This document shows, in pieces, positions 17,102 to 24,644 of a stretch of 31,438 bases of DNA. Origin of the DNA: an uncultured Prevotella sp. Its GTDB lineage: Bacteria; Bacteroidota; Bacteroidia; Bacteroidales; Bacteroidaceae. The notes below the pieces were generated by a model. That model saw only the letters and a list, made by a program, of their open reading frames with translations. It had not been told where the DNA came from and did not search any database. Within the stretch, counting starts at the first letter, position 1. Every line of letters begins with the position of its first letter. Made by a program: the position numbers and the translations under genes. The stretch spans positions 1 to 31,438 of the forward strand of contig CAJJWN010000035.1 of NCBI GenBank assembly GCA_905196835.1, in the 5' to 3' direction.

Positions 17102-17438
17102 TATTCAAAATCTGATTTATAAGTTGACAGGTGAAGTAGAGCACCCTGAAGACCGTTTGGATCGTGTTTCTTCAGATGTAATCACAAACAAAGTAAACAC
17201 GGTGATAGTGCCGGACAAATTCAAGAGGGATATAGAAGCACTTGAAACTTACATCGGCAGAAAACTTGAAAGTGGACTCTGCATTAAGGTTGACTTGTCC
17301 GAGCTTCTTACTGTAATACCGAGGGAGAGAAAGAGGACTGATGCTTATAACACATTAGTAAAGTTCCTTAAAGACGAGTTCGAAATAGACTTGATTATCA
17401 ACTCTAAAAAGCAAAAAGGAGATATTTATGAAAAATGA
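17097..17438 (+). CDS. Hypothetical protein, paralogue of the 18045 gene
   Basis: 113 residues, soluble. The C-terminal half (about 59-110) matches the small protein at 18045-18299: both have GLCI, then a short acidic Leu-rich helix, a PRE-R/K-KR-DAY segment and an end reading DLIINSKKQK here or TLIIKSQKQ in the other. The pattern of a basic loop followed by a helix could be a small DNA-binding or winged-helix-like fold, but no named family is recognised. It is the first gene of a five-gene run. Its last codons overlap the next gene by 11 bases, so they are translationally coupled. A tandem-repeat leader lies just upstream. Confidence 0.75.
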   Translation: MVIQNLIYKLTGEVEHPEDRLDRVSSDVITNKVNTVIVPDKFKRDIEALETYIGRKLESGLCIKVDLSELLTVIPRERKRTDAYNTLVKFLKDEFEIDLIINSKKQKGDIYEK

Positions 17439-17619
17439 AAAGGTAAGGAACGGCGTAAGAACCTGTAAACACTTTGCCAAATCGATTAAAATCTCCGAAG
17501 ACGGTTTATTGGTGGAAAAGGAATTTACAGGCCATGGAAATGGGAACAGGGTAACAAGGCTTGGTTTCTTTAATCACGAAAGCAAGAATAGTAGTTCAAT
17601 TGGGTGCCAAGTCCCTTAA
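17428..17619 (+). CDS. Small hypothetical protein, 63 aa
   Basis: 63 residues, basic. The ATG at 17428 lies inside the end of the preceding gene, with a clear purine-rich ribosome-binding site (AAAAAGGAG) 6-7 bases ahead, which supports the start and coupled translation. No domain is recognised. The last 70 bases before the next gene contain only a 12-codon frame (17635-17673). Confidence 0.6.
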   Translation: MKNEKVRNGVRTCKHFAKSIKISEDGLLVEKEFTGHGNGNRVTRLGFFNHESKNSSSIGCQVP

Positions 17620-17688
17620 CTACGGATATGCAAAATGGCAAATAACAATGAATTACAAACAGATAAGAAATAAAAATCCAAGAATGAT

Positions 17689-18042
17689 ATGATGAAAATA
17701 AAAAGACAGAACGATAATAAAGCAAGAGTCATAATGAGCAATGGTGACATAAGAGAAGTAAAGTACAAGTCGGAGTTGCTGGATCGGATAAGGGAGGACC
17801 TCATTGCCATTGAAAACGAATCGTCGGACTGTAACCAAGAATCTTTCACCGAGGATGACGTATGGTCGCTTTATGAGTTCCTTTTAATGAGGCACAAGGA
17901 CGACTGGGTGGTGATTGACGATATGAAGGATGACGACGAAGAAGTGGACTCAGACACAGAGGATTCCTATTATGAAGAAGAGTATTTTTATGAGGAGGAA
18001 CATACTGTCAATGATGAATATGAAGATAAAACTGACTTGTGA
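17689..18042 (+). CDS. Small acidic protein, 117 aa
   Basis: 117 residues. The N-terminal 30 residues are basic (MMKIKRQNDNKARVIMSNGD). The C-terminal 45 residues are extremely acidic (runs of Asp and Glu with Tyr and Phe: DDDEEVDSDTEDSYYEEEYF). Such tails are seen in DNA-mimic or histone-like interacting proteins and in some anti-restriction proteins. That is only an analogy; no family is recognised. Two consecutive ATG codons (17689, 17692) are possible starts. The next gene's GTG overlaps its TGA stop, consistent with one operon. Confidence 0.7.
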   Translation: MMKIKRQNDNKARVIMSNGDIREVKYKSELLDRIREDLIAIENESSDCNQESFTEDDVWSLYEFLLMRHKDDWVVIDDMKDDDEEVDSDTEDSYYEEEYFYEEEHTVNDEYEDKTDL

Positions 18043-18044
18043 AT

Positions 18045-18299
18045 ATGAAGAAGCTGTTTAATATAAGTCCACTTTCTATTGGCGATGTATTTACGGTTGG
18101 CTTGAAAACCGGACTCTGCATTGAAACGACCTTGCAGGAAATACTTGGAATATGTCCGCGTGAGAAAAAACGTAGCGACGCTTACAAAGGGCTTACAGAA
18201 TATTTGAAAAGAAGCTACGATATAACATTGATAATTAAATCTCAAAAACAAGTAAAATATTATGAAGAAAAAGATATTATTAGTAGGCAAGGTTCGTGA
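18045..18299 (+). CDS. Hypothetical protein, paralogue of the 17097 gene
   Basis: 84 residues from the ATG at 18045. A GTG at 18039 that overlaps the previous stop would add two residues. It shares its whole core with the C-terminal half of the 113-residue protein: GLCI, an ILxxxPRE/IC-PREKKR segment, DAYKGLTEYLKRSYDITLII and SQKQ. The pair probably arose by duplication within this operon. The following gene starts 38 bases before its end. Function unknown; a small nucleic-acid-binding protein would fit its basic, helical composition. Confidence 0.7.
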   Translation: MKKLFNISPLSIGDVFTVGLKTGLCIETTLQEILGICPREKKRSDAYKGLTEYLKRSYDITLIIKSQKQVKYYEEKDIISRQGS

Positions 18300-18702
18300 G
18301 ATTGAACCTTCCACATTAATGAGTGTTCAACAGGAAATCCAGAATGTTTTTGACAGTGTTACTGAAGAGGAAGAGGAGCGCAGGGTTGTTTTCTCCGCTT
18401 GCAATCCGTCTGACAATGAATTCGAGTTTACATTCAACCGCACATCCTTGCAGAACTTGGTTGAGGAGGGTGAAATAAACTCCGCCGATGCCGATACCAT
18501 AACAGGCACAGGACTAAATGGTTTCAGAATGCCGGAGCCATATCCAAAAGCACCGTTCGGAAGTTATTTCAATACCTTCATCGACATAGATGATTTTATT
18601 GAAAGCTACAAGAAGTCTGCAAGGAAGTTGGGTGCAAGCCGCATGAAGGACATCAAACTGGAGATAACCCCCGAGTATGTAAAGTTAAGGCTGGTATATT
18701 GA
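18262..18702 (+). CDS. Hypothetical protein, 146 aa
   Basis: 146 residues, soluble, mixed alpha/beta by eye. Features include an acidic run (VTEEEEERR) near residue 35, a Phe-rich strand (DNEFEFTFNRTSL) and a Pro-rich turn (FRMPEPYPKAPFG). The ATG at 18262 lies within the preceding gene with a 38-base overlap. It is the last gene of the small-gene run and is followed after 34 bases by a hairpin terminator. No family is recognised. Confidence 0.7.
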   Translation: MKKKILLVGKVREIEPSTLMSVQQEIQNVFDSVTEEEEERRVVFSACNPSDNEFEFTFNRTSLQNLVEEGEINSADADTITGTGLNGFRMPEPYPKAPFGSYFNTFIDIDDFIESYKKSARKLGASRMKDIKLEITPEYVKLRLVY

Positions 18703-18735
18703 CAAAATGTAAAAACGTAGTAAAAAGAATAACGT

Positions 18736-18771
18736 ACCGTCAGGAGTTACCCTCTTGGCGGTTTTTATTTT
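18736..18771 (+). terminator. Intrinsic terminator of the small-gene operon
   Basis: An 11-bp stem with two G-T pairs (ACCGTCAGGAG with CTCTTGGCGGT) and a 5-base loop is followed by TTTTTATTTT. It begins 34 bases after the last stop. Confidence 0.8.
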
Positions 18772-18893
18772 CTCTTTCTTGAAAAATTACAAGTTGTTTT
18801 ACAATAAAAATGTCGTTTTATTGCGCAAAATGACAAAAAGGGGAATTCTGAAGCCTCCAAATTCTTACCTGTGAATTTAAAAAAAGATATATT

Positions 18894-19868
18894 ATGGAAG
18901 AATTAAATTTAAAAATTAAGAACAAGATGAAGACAATGCAACAAGTAACATTAACCCAGCGTATCAACTACACAAAGTTCCATCTTGGCTGTGCAACAGT
19001 TGACGATGTAGTGAAAATCATCAGGGAAGGGAACATCTTGATGAATGATTATAAATATGGTCAGTACACATTGAAACAAGCTGTAGAGTACATCAGGAGT
19101 TTGAACACCCATGCCGAACAGCAACAATGGAAAGAAAGACTGTTGCCTGCTGTGGCTTACAATGGTGTATTCTCAGAAGTGGAAGAATCTCATATTATGC
19201 AGTATTCCAACGTGACAGCTATGGACTTCGATGATATAGAAGGTTATAACGAAATGCAACATTTATGGCGCAGGCTTATAATAACTCCCTGCGTGTATTC
19301 AGTTTTCGTTACACCGAGCGGAGGGAGACTGAAAGCATTGGTTCTCCATGACAATACCAATCCGAACAATCACAGAGACTTGTATGAACAGCTATTGGCC
19401 AAATTCAATATTTCAAACCCTGACACAAGTTGTAGAGATTTGGCAAGGAGGAACTACCTTAGCTACGATCCGAACATATGGGTGAATCCTAATCCCGTGC
19501 CTTACCATTACGTACCTACAATAAAACCGATAATCCAAGTACAGCAAGTAAGGCAAGCACAACCTACAAACCATTATGCCAAAACAGGAAAGAAAATATC
19601 TGACAGGAGCATAATAAGCATAATGAACTCTGTCTGGAAAAGAAACCATCCCGAATATTGGCAGGAAGGACATAGGGCTTGCAGTATCTTCAAGTTGGCC
19701 TGTTGGTTCTGTAAATGGGGTGTTGACGAGGATTTGGCTTTGGAGTATTTCATTGGTGGCTGGGAAAGCGAGACAATGACGGAAGATGAAATAACAGGTC
19801 ATGTAACTAATGCCTACAAGACGGAGAAAGACAACTTCGGTACTGTTGATTTTACGTTTTACAAATAA
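18894..19868 (+). CDS. BT4734-like (VirE N-terminal) primase-type protein
   Basis: 324 residues. The segment at about 95-165 (VTAMDFDDIEGYNEMQHLW then YSVFVTPSGGRLKALVLHD) matches the BT4734-like N-terminal domain (PF08800), which is related to primase-polymerase folds. The DFDD stretch would hold the metal-binding acids and the SGGR-K stretch the nucleotide contact. Residues 255-320 (HRACSIFKLACWFCKWGVDE) form a short helical C-terminal part resembling the primase C-terminal helix bundle. In such proteins a helicase usually follows; here the next gene is helicase-like. I infer a role in initiation of element replication. A later in-frame ATG (18927) also exists. Upstream lie a terminator and a leader motif shared with the small-gene operon. 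Confidence 0.8.
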   Translation: MEELNLKIKNKMKTMQQVTLTQRINYTKFHLGCATVDDVVKIIREGNILMNDYKYGQYTLKQAVEYIRSLNTHAEQQQWKERLLPAVAYNGVFSEVEESHIMQYSNVTAMDFDDIEGYNEMQHLWRRLIITPCVYSVFVTPSGGRLKALVLHDNTNPNNHRDLYEQLLAKFNISNPDTSCRDLARRNYLSYDPNIWVNPNPVPYHYVPTIKPIIQVQQVRQAQPTNHYAKTGKKISDRSIISIMNSVWKRNHPEYWQEGHRACSIFKLACWFCKWGVDEDLALEYFIGGWESETMTEDEITGHVTNAYKTEKDNFGTVDFTFYK

Positions 19869-20025
19869 CATGACAAAAAACATTGCAAAAGATGAAGTTC
19901 AAAGTAAACCGAAGGCAGGTATGTCATGTAATGGTAAAAAACAATAGGATAACCAACTCATGCGGCGTTGGCCTACATCTTACGAAAGAAAAAGAAGTGC
20001 AGGATTTTTTCCTTAAATCAGGGGT

Positions 20026-20215
20026 GATACTTATATATGTACCATATTGAAAGAAAAAAGGTTGCATACTGTTAACCATGATATAACAAATGTGCAGCTT
20101 TTTTTAATGAAATACAGATTGATACTTAAATACAATGAAATCCAATGGTAAAACAGTTGCATCCTGTTAACTCTGATATAACCAATGTGCAGCTTTTTTT
20201 ATGGATGGAATTTAA
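20026..20215 (+). repeat. 95-bp tandem repeat with two conserved hairpin-T7 structures
   Basis: Units start at 20026 and 20121, each beginning GATACTTA. In both units GTTGCAT pairs with GTGCAGC (7 bp, two G-T pairs), with an inner GTTA/TAAC stem, and seven T follow (hairpins 20061-20098 and 20156-20193). The hairpin sequences differ between units only at loop positions. They look like two tandem terminators or two small RNAs ending in terminators, 160-300 bases before the helicase gene. The rest of the space 19869-20025 shows no gene. Confidence 0.75.
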
Positions 20216-20295
20216 GCCACAACATTCTTTCTTCTTTCGTTTGAAGTAGGCTTGCGCCGCTTAAGCAAATGAATAATAAAAGTAAAACAACAATG

Positions 20296-20328
20296 CGTTC
20301 CGTTAACCTTGTAAATATTGGTGGAACG
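20296..20328 (+). promoter_or_regulatory. Inverted repeat in the helicase leader
   Basis: CGTTCC (20296-20301) and GGAACG (20323-20328) enclose 21 bases, ending 31 bases before the ATG at 20360. It could be a protein-binding site or an RNA hairpin controlling translation. It has no T tract. Confidence 0.35.
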
Positions 20329-20359
20329 TACAACAATAACAATTTAAAAGATAGAAAAA

Positions 20360-22264
20360 ATGGAAAAATATTATGATATACCCAAAGGTTGCAGGTACAT
20401 GAGTGAAGACCCAGACCTTCTTACTTACCTGGGACATTTCAACAAGTTCATACTCAACAAGACCGTTACAGGCTGTGGAGGTACATCGTTGTTCTTAAAT
20501 TCAAGTATCGACGTAGTAATAATATCCCCACGCTTGCAGGCACTGAAGGACAAACACGAACAACATCCCGACACATTCCTATTCCATTCTCCATATACGA
20601 ACAACGGAAAAAGAGCAGATGACATAAAGAGACTGATGTCGGAGTTGAACAATTACATAAGCTTTTGCGGAAGTACACCGTTCACAAATAAGAAATACGC
20701 AAAGGTACTCGTAACACTTGATTCATGCGACAAGGTGATTGACGTGCTGAAAAAGAATGCTGCTATCAATAAATTCCTTTTCGTGGTTGACGAGTTCCAG
20801 TGCCTCATGGGTGACGCCACTTTCAAGGGTACGACAGACATGAATTTCCTCATTAGGCTTGACTGTGAGGCGAAAAACATCTGCTACCTCTCAGCGACAC
20901 CAATCCCCGACATGTACCTTGACTTTGTTCCTCAGTTCAAAGGTCTTCCTTACATAAAGCTCGAATGGGACCAAGCCGTGCTTGAAGAACCCAATGTCAT
21001 GGAGATTCAAATGAAAAAGGACGAGAGCGCGGAGAAAATCTGTAGTAATATAATTCGTGACTTTAGGGCTAACGGGTATTTTGCGAGGAAAGTGGTAAAC
21101 GGACAAGTTGTTTATTCAACCGAGGCCTGCATATTCCTTAATGAAGTACGGTCAATCATAAACATAATCGTGAAGAACAACCTTAAGCCCGATGAGGTCA
21201 CGATATTGTGCTCCGACGGAAAGGTATCAGGACTGCCAAAGGGCTTCAAGGTTGGAGGACTATGTACTGACAAGTACAATCCACGGAACAAGACATTCAC
21301 GTTCTGCACCAAGGCATCGTTCGAGGGAGTCGACTTTTATTCAACAAACGCCATGACCTTCGTATTCATCAACGCCGGAAAAGAATGGCAAACCTTGGAC
21401 ATAATGCTCGACATACCCCAGATACTCGGTAGGCAGAGGCTCGACATAAACCCTTTCCGGCACGATGCGGTCATATATTACAAGACAAAACCCTACTGCA
21501 TGACCACAACGGAGTTCAAGGCACAGCAAACGGCGATGGAATACAAGTCAAGCCAAATAATCACACAATACGACATGGCAACCCCTGAAATGAAGGCAAT
21601 ACTTTTGGAGGCGTTCCGTGACAGGGCTGAAGATAAAAAATTCGTTGACGATTATGTTGACGTGTTGCAGGTAAACGGAAGGCAGACACTCGGGATAAAC
21701 ACTCTCGTACAGATGGCGATGTGGAACAAATGGCAGCAGCGCACTCACTATTACTCACATTCCTGCCAGCTGACTACAAGCATACAGTCCGCCATAAGCA
21801 TGAACGTAAAGCCGCAGAAGGTAAAGGACTTTGAACAACAATACTACTCTGCAAGCGATAAGGATAGGCTAAAGATATATTCCGACTTCCGTGACACGTG
21901 TTCCAGCCATTACGCAATTATCCTGCAAAACCCGTTCATCGACATACATTATCACGATTGGTATGACAATTTGGGCTACGATGAACTTGCCCGACTTAAC
22001 TTCGATGAACAGAAAATTGAGCAAGAATATGACTATCACTGCAATCACGGGCCGATAATACAGAAGTGCAGGGAAACGTTCACGGTCGGAAACTTTTACA
22101 CTAAGCCCGAGGTGAAGAATATACTACAACAAATCTATGACGGTCTTGGTCTTGTGGGAAAGAAGGCAAAGGCAAACGAGCTTGAAGTGTACATGAATGT
22201 CAAGGAACGTATGATTACCGATGACGAAGGCAACAGAAAGGAAGGTTACGAAATACTGCAATAA
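20360..22264 (+). CDS. SF2-type helicase-like protein with degenerate Walker A
   Basis: 634 residues. Helicase motifs in order: a P-loop-like turn at 33-43 (NKTVTGCGGTS, where the usual GxGKT Lys is missing), motif II VVDEFQ (142-147), motif III LSATP (177-181), a second-domain segment TFCTKASFEGVDF (314-326), and motif VI QILGRQRL (354-361) with the arginine-finger position. The pattern resembles helicase-like proteins I have seen in Bacteroidetes mobile elements that also lack the P-loop Lys; that comparison is from memory. With the primase-type protein upstream it probably serves element replication. Without the Lys, normal ATP hydrolysis is doubtful. The C-terminal 270 residues have no recognised domain. 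It converges with the ATPase gene across the iteron region. Confidence 0.8.
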   Translation: MEKYYDIPKGCRYMSEDPDLLTYLGHFNKFILNKTVTGCGGTSLFLNSSIDVVIISPRLQALKDKHEQHPDTFLFHSPYTNNGKRADDIKRLMSELNNYISFCGSTPFTNKKYAKVLVTLDSCDKVIDVLKKNAAINKFLFVVDEFQCLMGDATFKGTTDMNFLIRLDCEAKNICYLSATPIPDMYLDFVPQFKGLPYIKLEWDQAVLEEPNVMEIQMKKDESAEKICSNIIRDFRANGYFARKVVNGQVVYSTEACIFLNEVRSIINIIVKNNLKPDEVTILCSDGKVSGLPKGFKVGGLCTDKYNPRNKTFTFCTKASFEGVDFYSTNAMTFVFINAGKEWQTLDIMLDIPQILGRQRLDINPFRHDAVIYYKTKPYCMTTTEFKAQQTAMEYKSSQIITQYDMATPEMKAILLEAFRDRAEDKKFVDDYVDVLQVNGRQTLGINTLVQMAMWNKWQQRTHYYSHSCQLTTSIQSAISMNVKPQKVKDFEQQYYSASDKDRLKIYSDFRDTCSSHYAIILQNPFIDIHYHDWYDNLGYDELARLNFDEQKIEQEYDYHCNHGPIIQKCRETFTVGNFYTKPEVKNILQQIYDGLGLVGKKAKANELEVYMNVKERMITDDEGNRKEGYEILQ

Positions 22265-22276
22265 ATAGACTGTGTT

Positions 22277-22317
22277 GTAAAAGGCCGTAAACCGCCTTGT
22301 AAAAGACCACGTATTGC
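22277..22317. repeat. Intergenic repeat shared with the chromosome (copy 1)
   Basis: The sequence around GTAAAAGGCCGTAAACCGCC followed by TTGTAAAAGACC…ATTGC closely matches the reverse complement of 29406-29444 in the GC-rich chromosomal part. It resembles repeats I remember from Prevotella genomes. It lies just after the helicase stop. Confidence 0.6.
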
Positions 22318-22368
22318 CCCCGTTTGACCGCCTTTCACAGTGCAATATGTCGTATATTGAAAAATCAG

Positions 22369-22552
22369 GGGGTGTAAACTAGCAATTTTATATAATCCAA
22401 ATACGGTTTTTATGATGTTAAAACACTGTATAACAATGCATTAAGTTGTCTTGTAAAGACAGATAACATTGACACTTGACATCTGATTTACACCCCTCCT
22501 AATGACAGTTTACACCCCATGACAGACAAGTCTACACCAACAAAAAGGACAT
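22369..22552. other. Iteron cluster, candidate replication origin
   Basis: TTTACACCCC occurs at 22487 and 22509, a diverged copy TCTACACCAA at 22531, each exactly 22 bases apart. An inverted copy GGGGTGTAAA is at 22369. Between them the DNA is AT-rich (22380-22480). Direct repeats with one helical-turn-multiple spacing next to an AT-rich stretch and replication genes are the hallmark of iteron origins. The likely binder is the ATPase with C-terminal HTH or the primase/helicase; this is inference. Confidence 0.6.
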
Positions 22553-22553
22553 G

Positions 22554-22588
22554 AAAAAGCCACCCCGAAGGGTGGCAATTTTTTTTCA
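22554..22588. terminator. Bidirectional terminator between convergent genes
   Basis: A 7-bp stem GCCACCC/GGGTGGC with a 4-base loop (UUCG on the minus strand). T8 follows on the plus strand and T5 on the minus strand. It begins directly after the stop of the ATPase gene (minus) and lies 295 bases after the helicase stop. Confidence 0.85.
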
Positions 22589-23815
22589 GGCACTGATACG
22601 GCCTTCAGCTTTAAGCCTTGTGATTGTCCTGTGAACAGTTTTTGTACTCAAGCGCAACTTGTTTGCTATGGCGCTCTGTTTCATCCCTTTAGAGAGCATG
22701 GCAATAATCTTTTCCTCTTTCTCATATGTAACCTTTTGGTTAGGGGCTTTTTGCTTTTTGATTAAATCATCTGTTGTAGGCGTCGCACTACTTATTTTTA
22801 TGGTCTTCTGTTTTAATGGTGCGGCTTCAGCTTCCTGCATTACATCATGATACTCAAAATGCAGATATGGCGTTGTTACACGTTTTACTACAATGACATT
22901 CCCGTCCTTGGGCATTTTCCTGTTCTTCTGGACTTTCAACATCTTATAGTCATCACCGAACCGTGTAGGAAGGAGGGCTATACGGGATGCTGATAAGTTA
23001 CCGAGATATGCAGAACCGTAGAAAATTTCATTGACATGACCTTGTTTAGTCTTCGTGGTATGAGTTATTATTATGAATGTCACGTAATACCCATGTGCCA
23101 TAGCATCATCTTTTATCTTTTTCTGTCTTGAGAACAGATCATGGTACGCTTTCGGAGATGCTGTCGGAATGATGGCTGACAGATTGTCTATGCAAATTGT
23201 CACGTCTGACTTTTCATTGCAAACCAACCCCTCTATGTGGGCAAACATTTCAGCCACTGATTCGTATGTGTTACTGAATCTTTTAAGGTTTTCAGGAAAA
23301 TGAAAATCATGTCCGCCATACCTTAACTGAATATCGTCATCGGAAAGCTCAGCATCAAAATAATAAACACGTTGTGGCTCTTGTTTGTATTGTATTTTAT
23401 CATTTGGAAGCAGATGTGTTTTTGAGCCATTTGCTATATCTATGCACATACCCATTGCAAGTGTACTCTTACCTTCACCATCCGAGCTGTAAATAACTAA
23501 TGTGTCACCTTTGCACAGTAACTTGCCACATATTTGCAGGCTGCTAAAGTCAGTATGTGTCTTTGCACAGACCTCATTTAAAGTTTCTGCTTTTGGATAT
23601 GCTGCTGGAATCGTTACAGGGTTATTTGTAGGCTTGCTCTGCTTGGAAACTTCCTGCCCTGAATCCTTTTTCTTTTTCCAAAGCCAATAACTGCCCACAT
23701 TCTTACAGGTAAAATAAGCGAATATAATAACACCTACCTTACAGACATCGTTCCACGAAACGTCGCCACTTATCCCAAAACCTAAAAAGGTTATTTTTTT
23801 GTTATTTTGTTCCAT
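22586..23815 (-). CDS. RecA-like ATPase with N-terminal membrane helix and C-terminal HTH
   Basis: I place the start at the ATG at 23815 (MEQNNKKITFLG), giving 409 residues. The in-frame TTG at 23845 lies within the promoter. Residues about 24-46 (VCKVGVIIFAYFTCKNVGSY) form one membrane helix. A RecA/AAA_25-type ATPase follows, with Walker A SSDGEGKST at 110-118 and a Walker B strand VTICIDNLSAII near 210. The last 50 residues (KEEKIIAMLSKGMKQSAIAN then LSTKTVHRTITRL) are a resolvase/LuxR-like helix-turn-helix. RepA-like hexameric ATPases of plasmids and phages have this core. The membrane anchor plus DNA-binding end is unusual. It adjoins the iterons, which it may bind. Replication or partition are both possible roles. 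Confidence 0.8.
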   Translation of the reverse strand: MEQNNKKITFLGFGISGDVSWNDVCKVGVIIFAYFTCKNVGSYWLWKKKKDSGQEVSKQSKPTNNPVTIPAAYPKAETLNEVCAKTHTDFSSLQICGKLLCKGDTLVIYSSDGEGKSTLAMGMCIDIANGSKTHLLPNDKIQYKQEPQRVYYFDAELSDDDIQLRYGGHDFHFPENLKRFSNTYESVAEMFAHIEGLVCNEKSDVTICIDNLSAIIPTASPKAYHDLFSRQKKIKDDAMAHGYYVTFIIITHTTKTKQGHVNEIFYGSAYLGNLSASRIALLPTRFGDDYKMLKVQKNRKMPKDGNVIVVKRVTTPYLHFEYHDVMQEAEAAPLKQKTIKISSATPTTDDLIKKQKAPNQKVTYEKEEKIIAMLSKGMKQSAIANKLRLSTKTVHRTITRLKAEGRISA

Positions 23816-23842
23816 AATTATAAAATTTATTTTTATTATGGG

Positions 23843-23873
23843 CAAAAGTAAGCCTTAATCTTAAGACTGCAAA
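23843..23873 (-). promoter_or_regulatory. Strong promoter of the ATPase gene
   Basis: On the minus strand TTTG (23873-23870), exactly 19 bases, then TACTTTTG (23850-23843), a perfect match to the Bacteroidetes promoter TTTG-N19-TAnnTTTG. Transcription would start near 23836, about 20 bases before the ATG at 23815, which decides the start codon. Confidence 0.8.
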
Positions 23874-23893
23874 ATATCTGAAAATGAGCGATA

Positions 23894-23914
23894 TGCCAGT
23901 TCCAAAATCTGGCA
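23894..23914. promoter_or_regulatory. Inverted repeat upstream of the ATPase promoter
   Basis: TGCCAG and CTGGCA separated by nine bases, centred about 70 bases upstream of the expected transcription start. Its position suits an activator or autoregulatory operator for the HTH-bearing ATPase. The spacer is AT-rich. The remaining stretch to 24036 shows nothing else. Confidence 0.45.
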
Positions 23915-24036
23915 ACTTTTAACATTTTCGATACAAAAATCATTCACACATAAGGCCATTATCGAATATGCCAATAGTGTCATGTAATTACATAACATTA
24001 TCTCAACAAGGTCATGTCAATGGTGTTCAGTGAATA

Positions 24037-24073
24037 TAAAAAAACGAGGTGCCCATTACGCTGCATCCTCGTT
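24037..24073 (-). terminator. Terminator of the 188-residue gene
   Basis: ACGAGG (24044-24049) pairs with CCTCGT (24067-24072), with a further TGC/GCA pairing inside. A run of T follows on the minus strand (complement of the A run at 24038-24044). It lies directly after the stop at 24078. Confidence 0.75.
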
Positions 24074-24077
24074 AACT

Positions 24078-24644
24078 CTATCTTTCTTTATCTATATATT
24101 TGGTTATCTCGGCATGTATGAATTTAAAGACAGACTCAAGTTCTTTTGTTGGACCATGAAGCCGGTTGTTGTTTTCGTTCAACAAGTAATTATGTGAATA
24201 AAGAAGATTTGCCAATGTCTTTCTCACGTTTTTACTTTTAAGCCTACCTTGTAAGTCAAATAGTTCTTTACTGCAAAACTTGTTATAGGAAATTTCATTT
24301 GGAGCATTACGCTTACCTTTGCCCCTCACATAACAACCTTCCCACTTCAAGATTACATAAAGCATTCCATATAAGGTGAACTTTACTTTCTGGTCACTGA
24401 TCATTACTTTTCCATTTTCATCAGTCATATATTTCTTTATTTCTTGGCAGAATTCATCTTCCCTGCTCAGTATCCACTTTATGAACTGACAGTTAAGCTC
24501 ACCACGATTTCTATCAGCATTTTTCTGGCGAAAGAGAGCTAGCGTTCCCACCTTGCCATACTTATCATAAGTTTCTTGCCAGAGCTTCTCATCCTCGGGA
24601 TACTTTTTGGCAAGCTGCGATAATAGTAAATCTCGCTCGGTCAC
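24078..24644 (-). CDS. Hypothetical protein, 188 aa, GTG start
   Basis: 188 residues starting with GTG at 24644 (no ATG lies in frame between it and an upstream stop). It is soluble, helical and basic, with several Trp and Tyr (FIKWILSREDEFCQEIKKYM; MLYVILKWEGCYVRGKGK). No family is recognised. It ends at a good terminator. It lies between the ATPase and the integrase in the recombination/replication end of the island, so an excision or regulatory function is conceivable but not shown. Confidence 0.75.
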   Translation of the reverse strand: MTERDLLLSQLAKKYPEDEKLWQETYDKYGKVGTLALFRQKNADRNRGELNCQFIKWILSREDEFCQEIKKYMTDENGKVMISDQKVKFTLYGMLYVILKWEGCYVRGKGKRNAPNEISYNKFCSKELFDLQGRLKSKNVRKTLANLLYSHNYLLNENNNRLHGPTKELESVFKFIHAEITKYIDKER

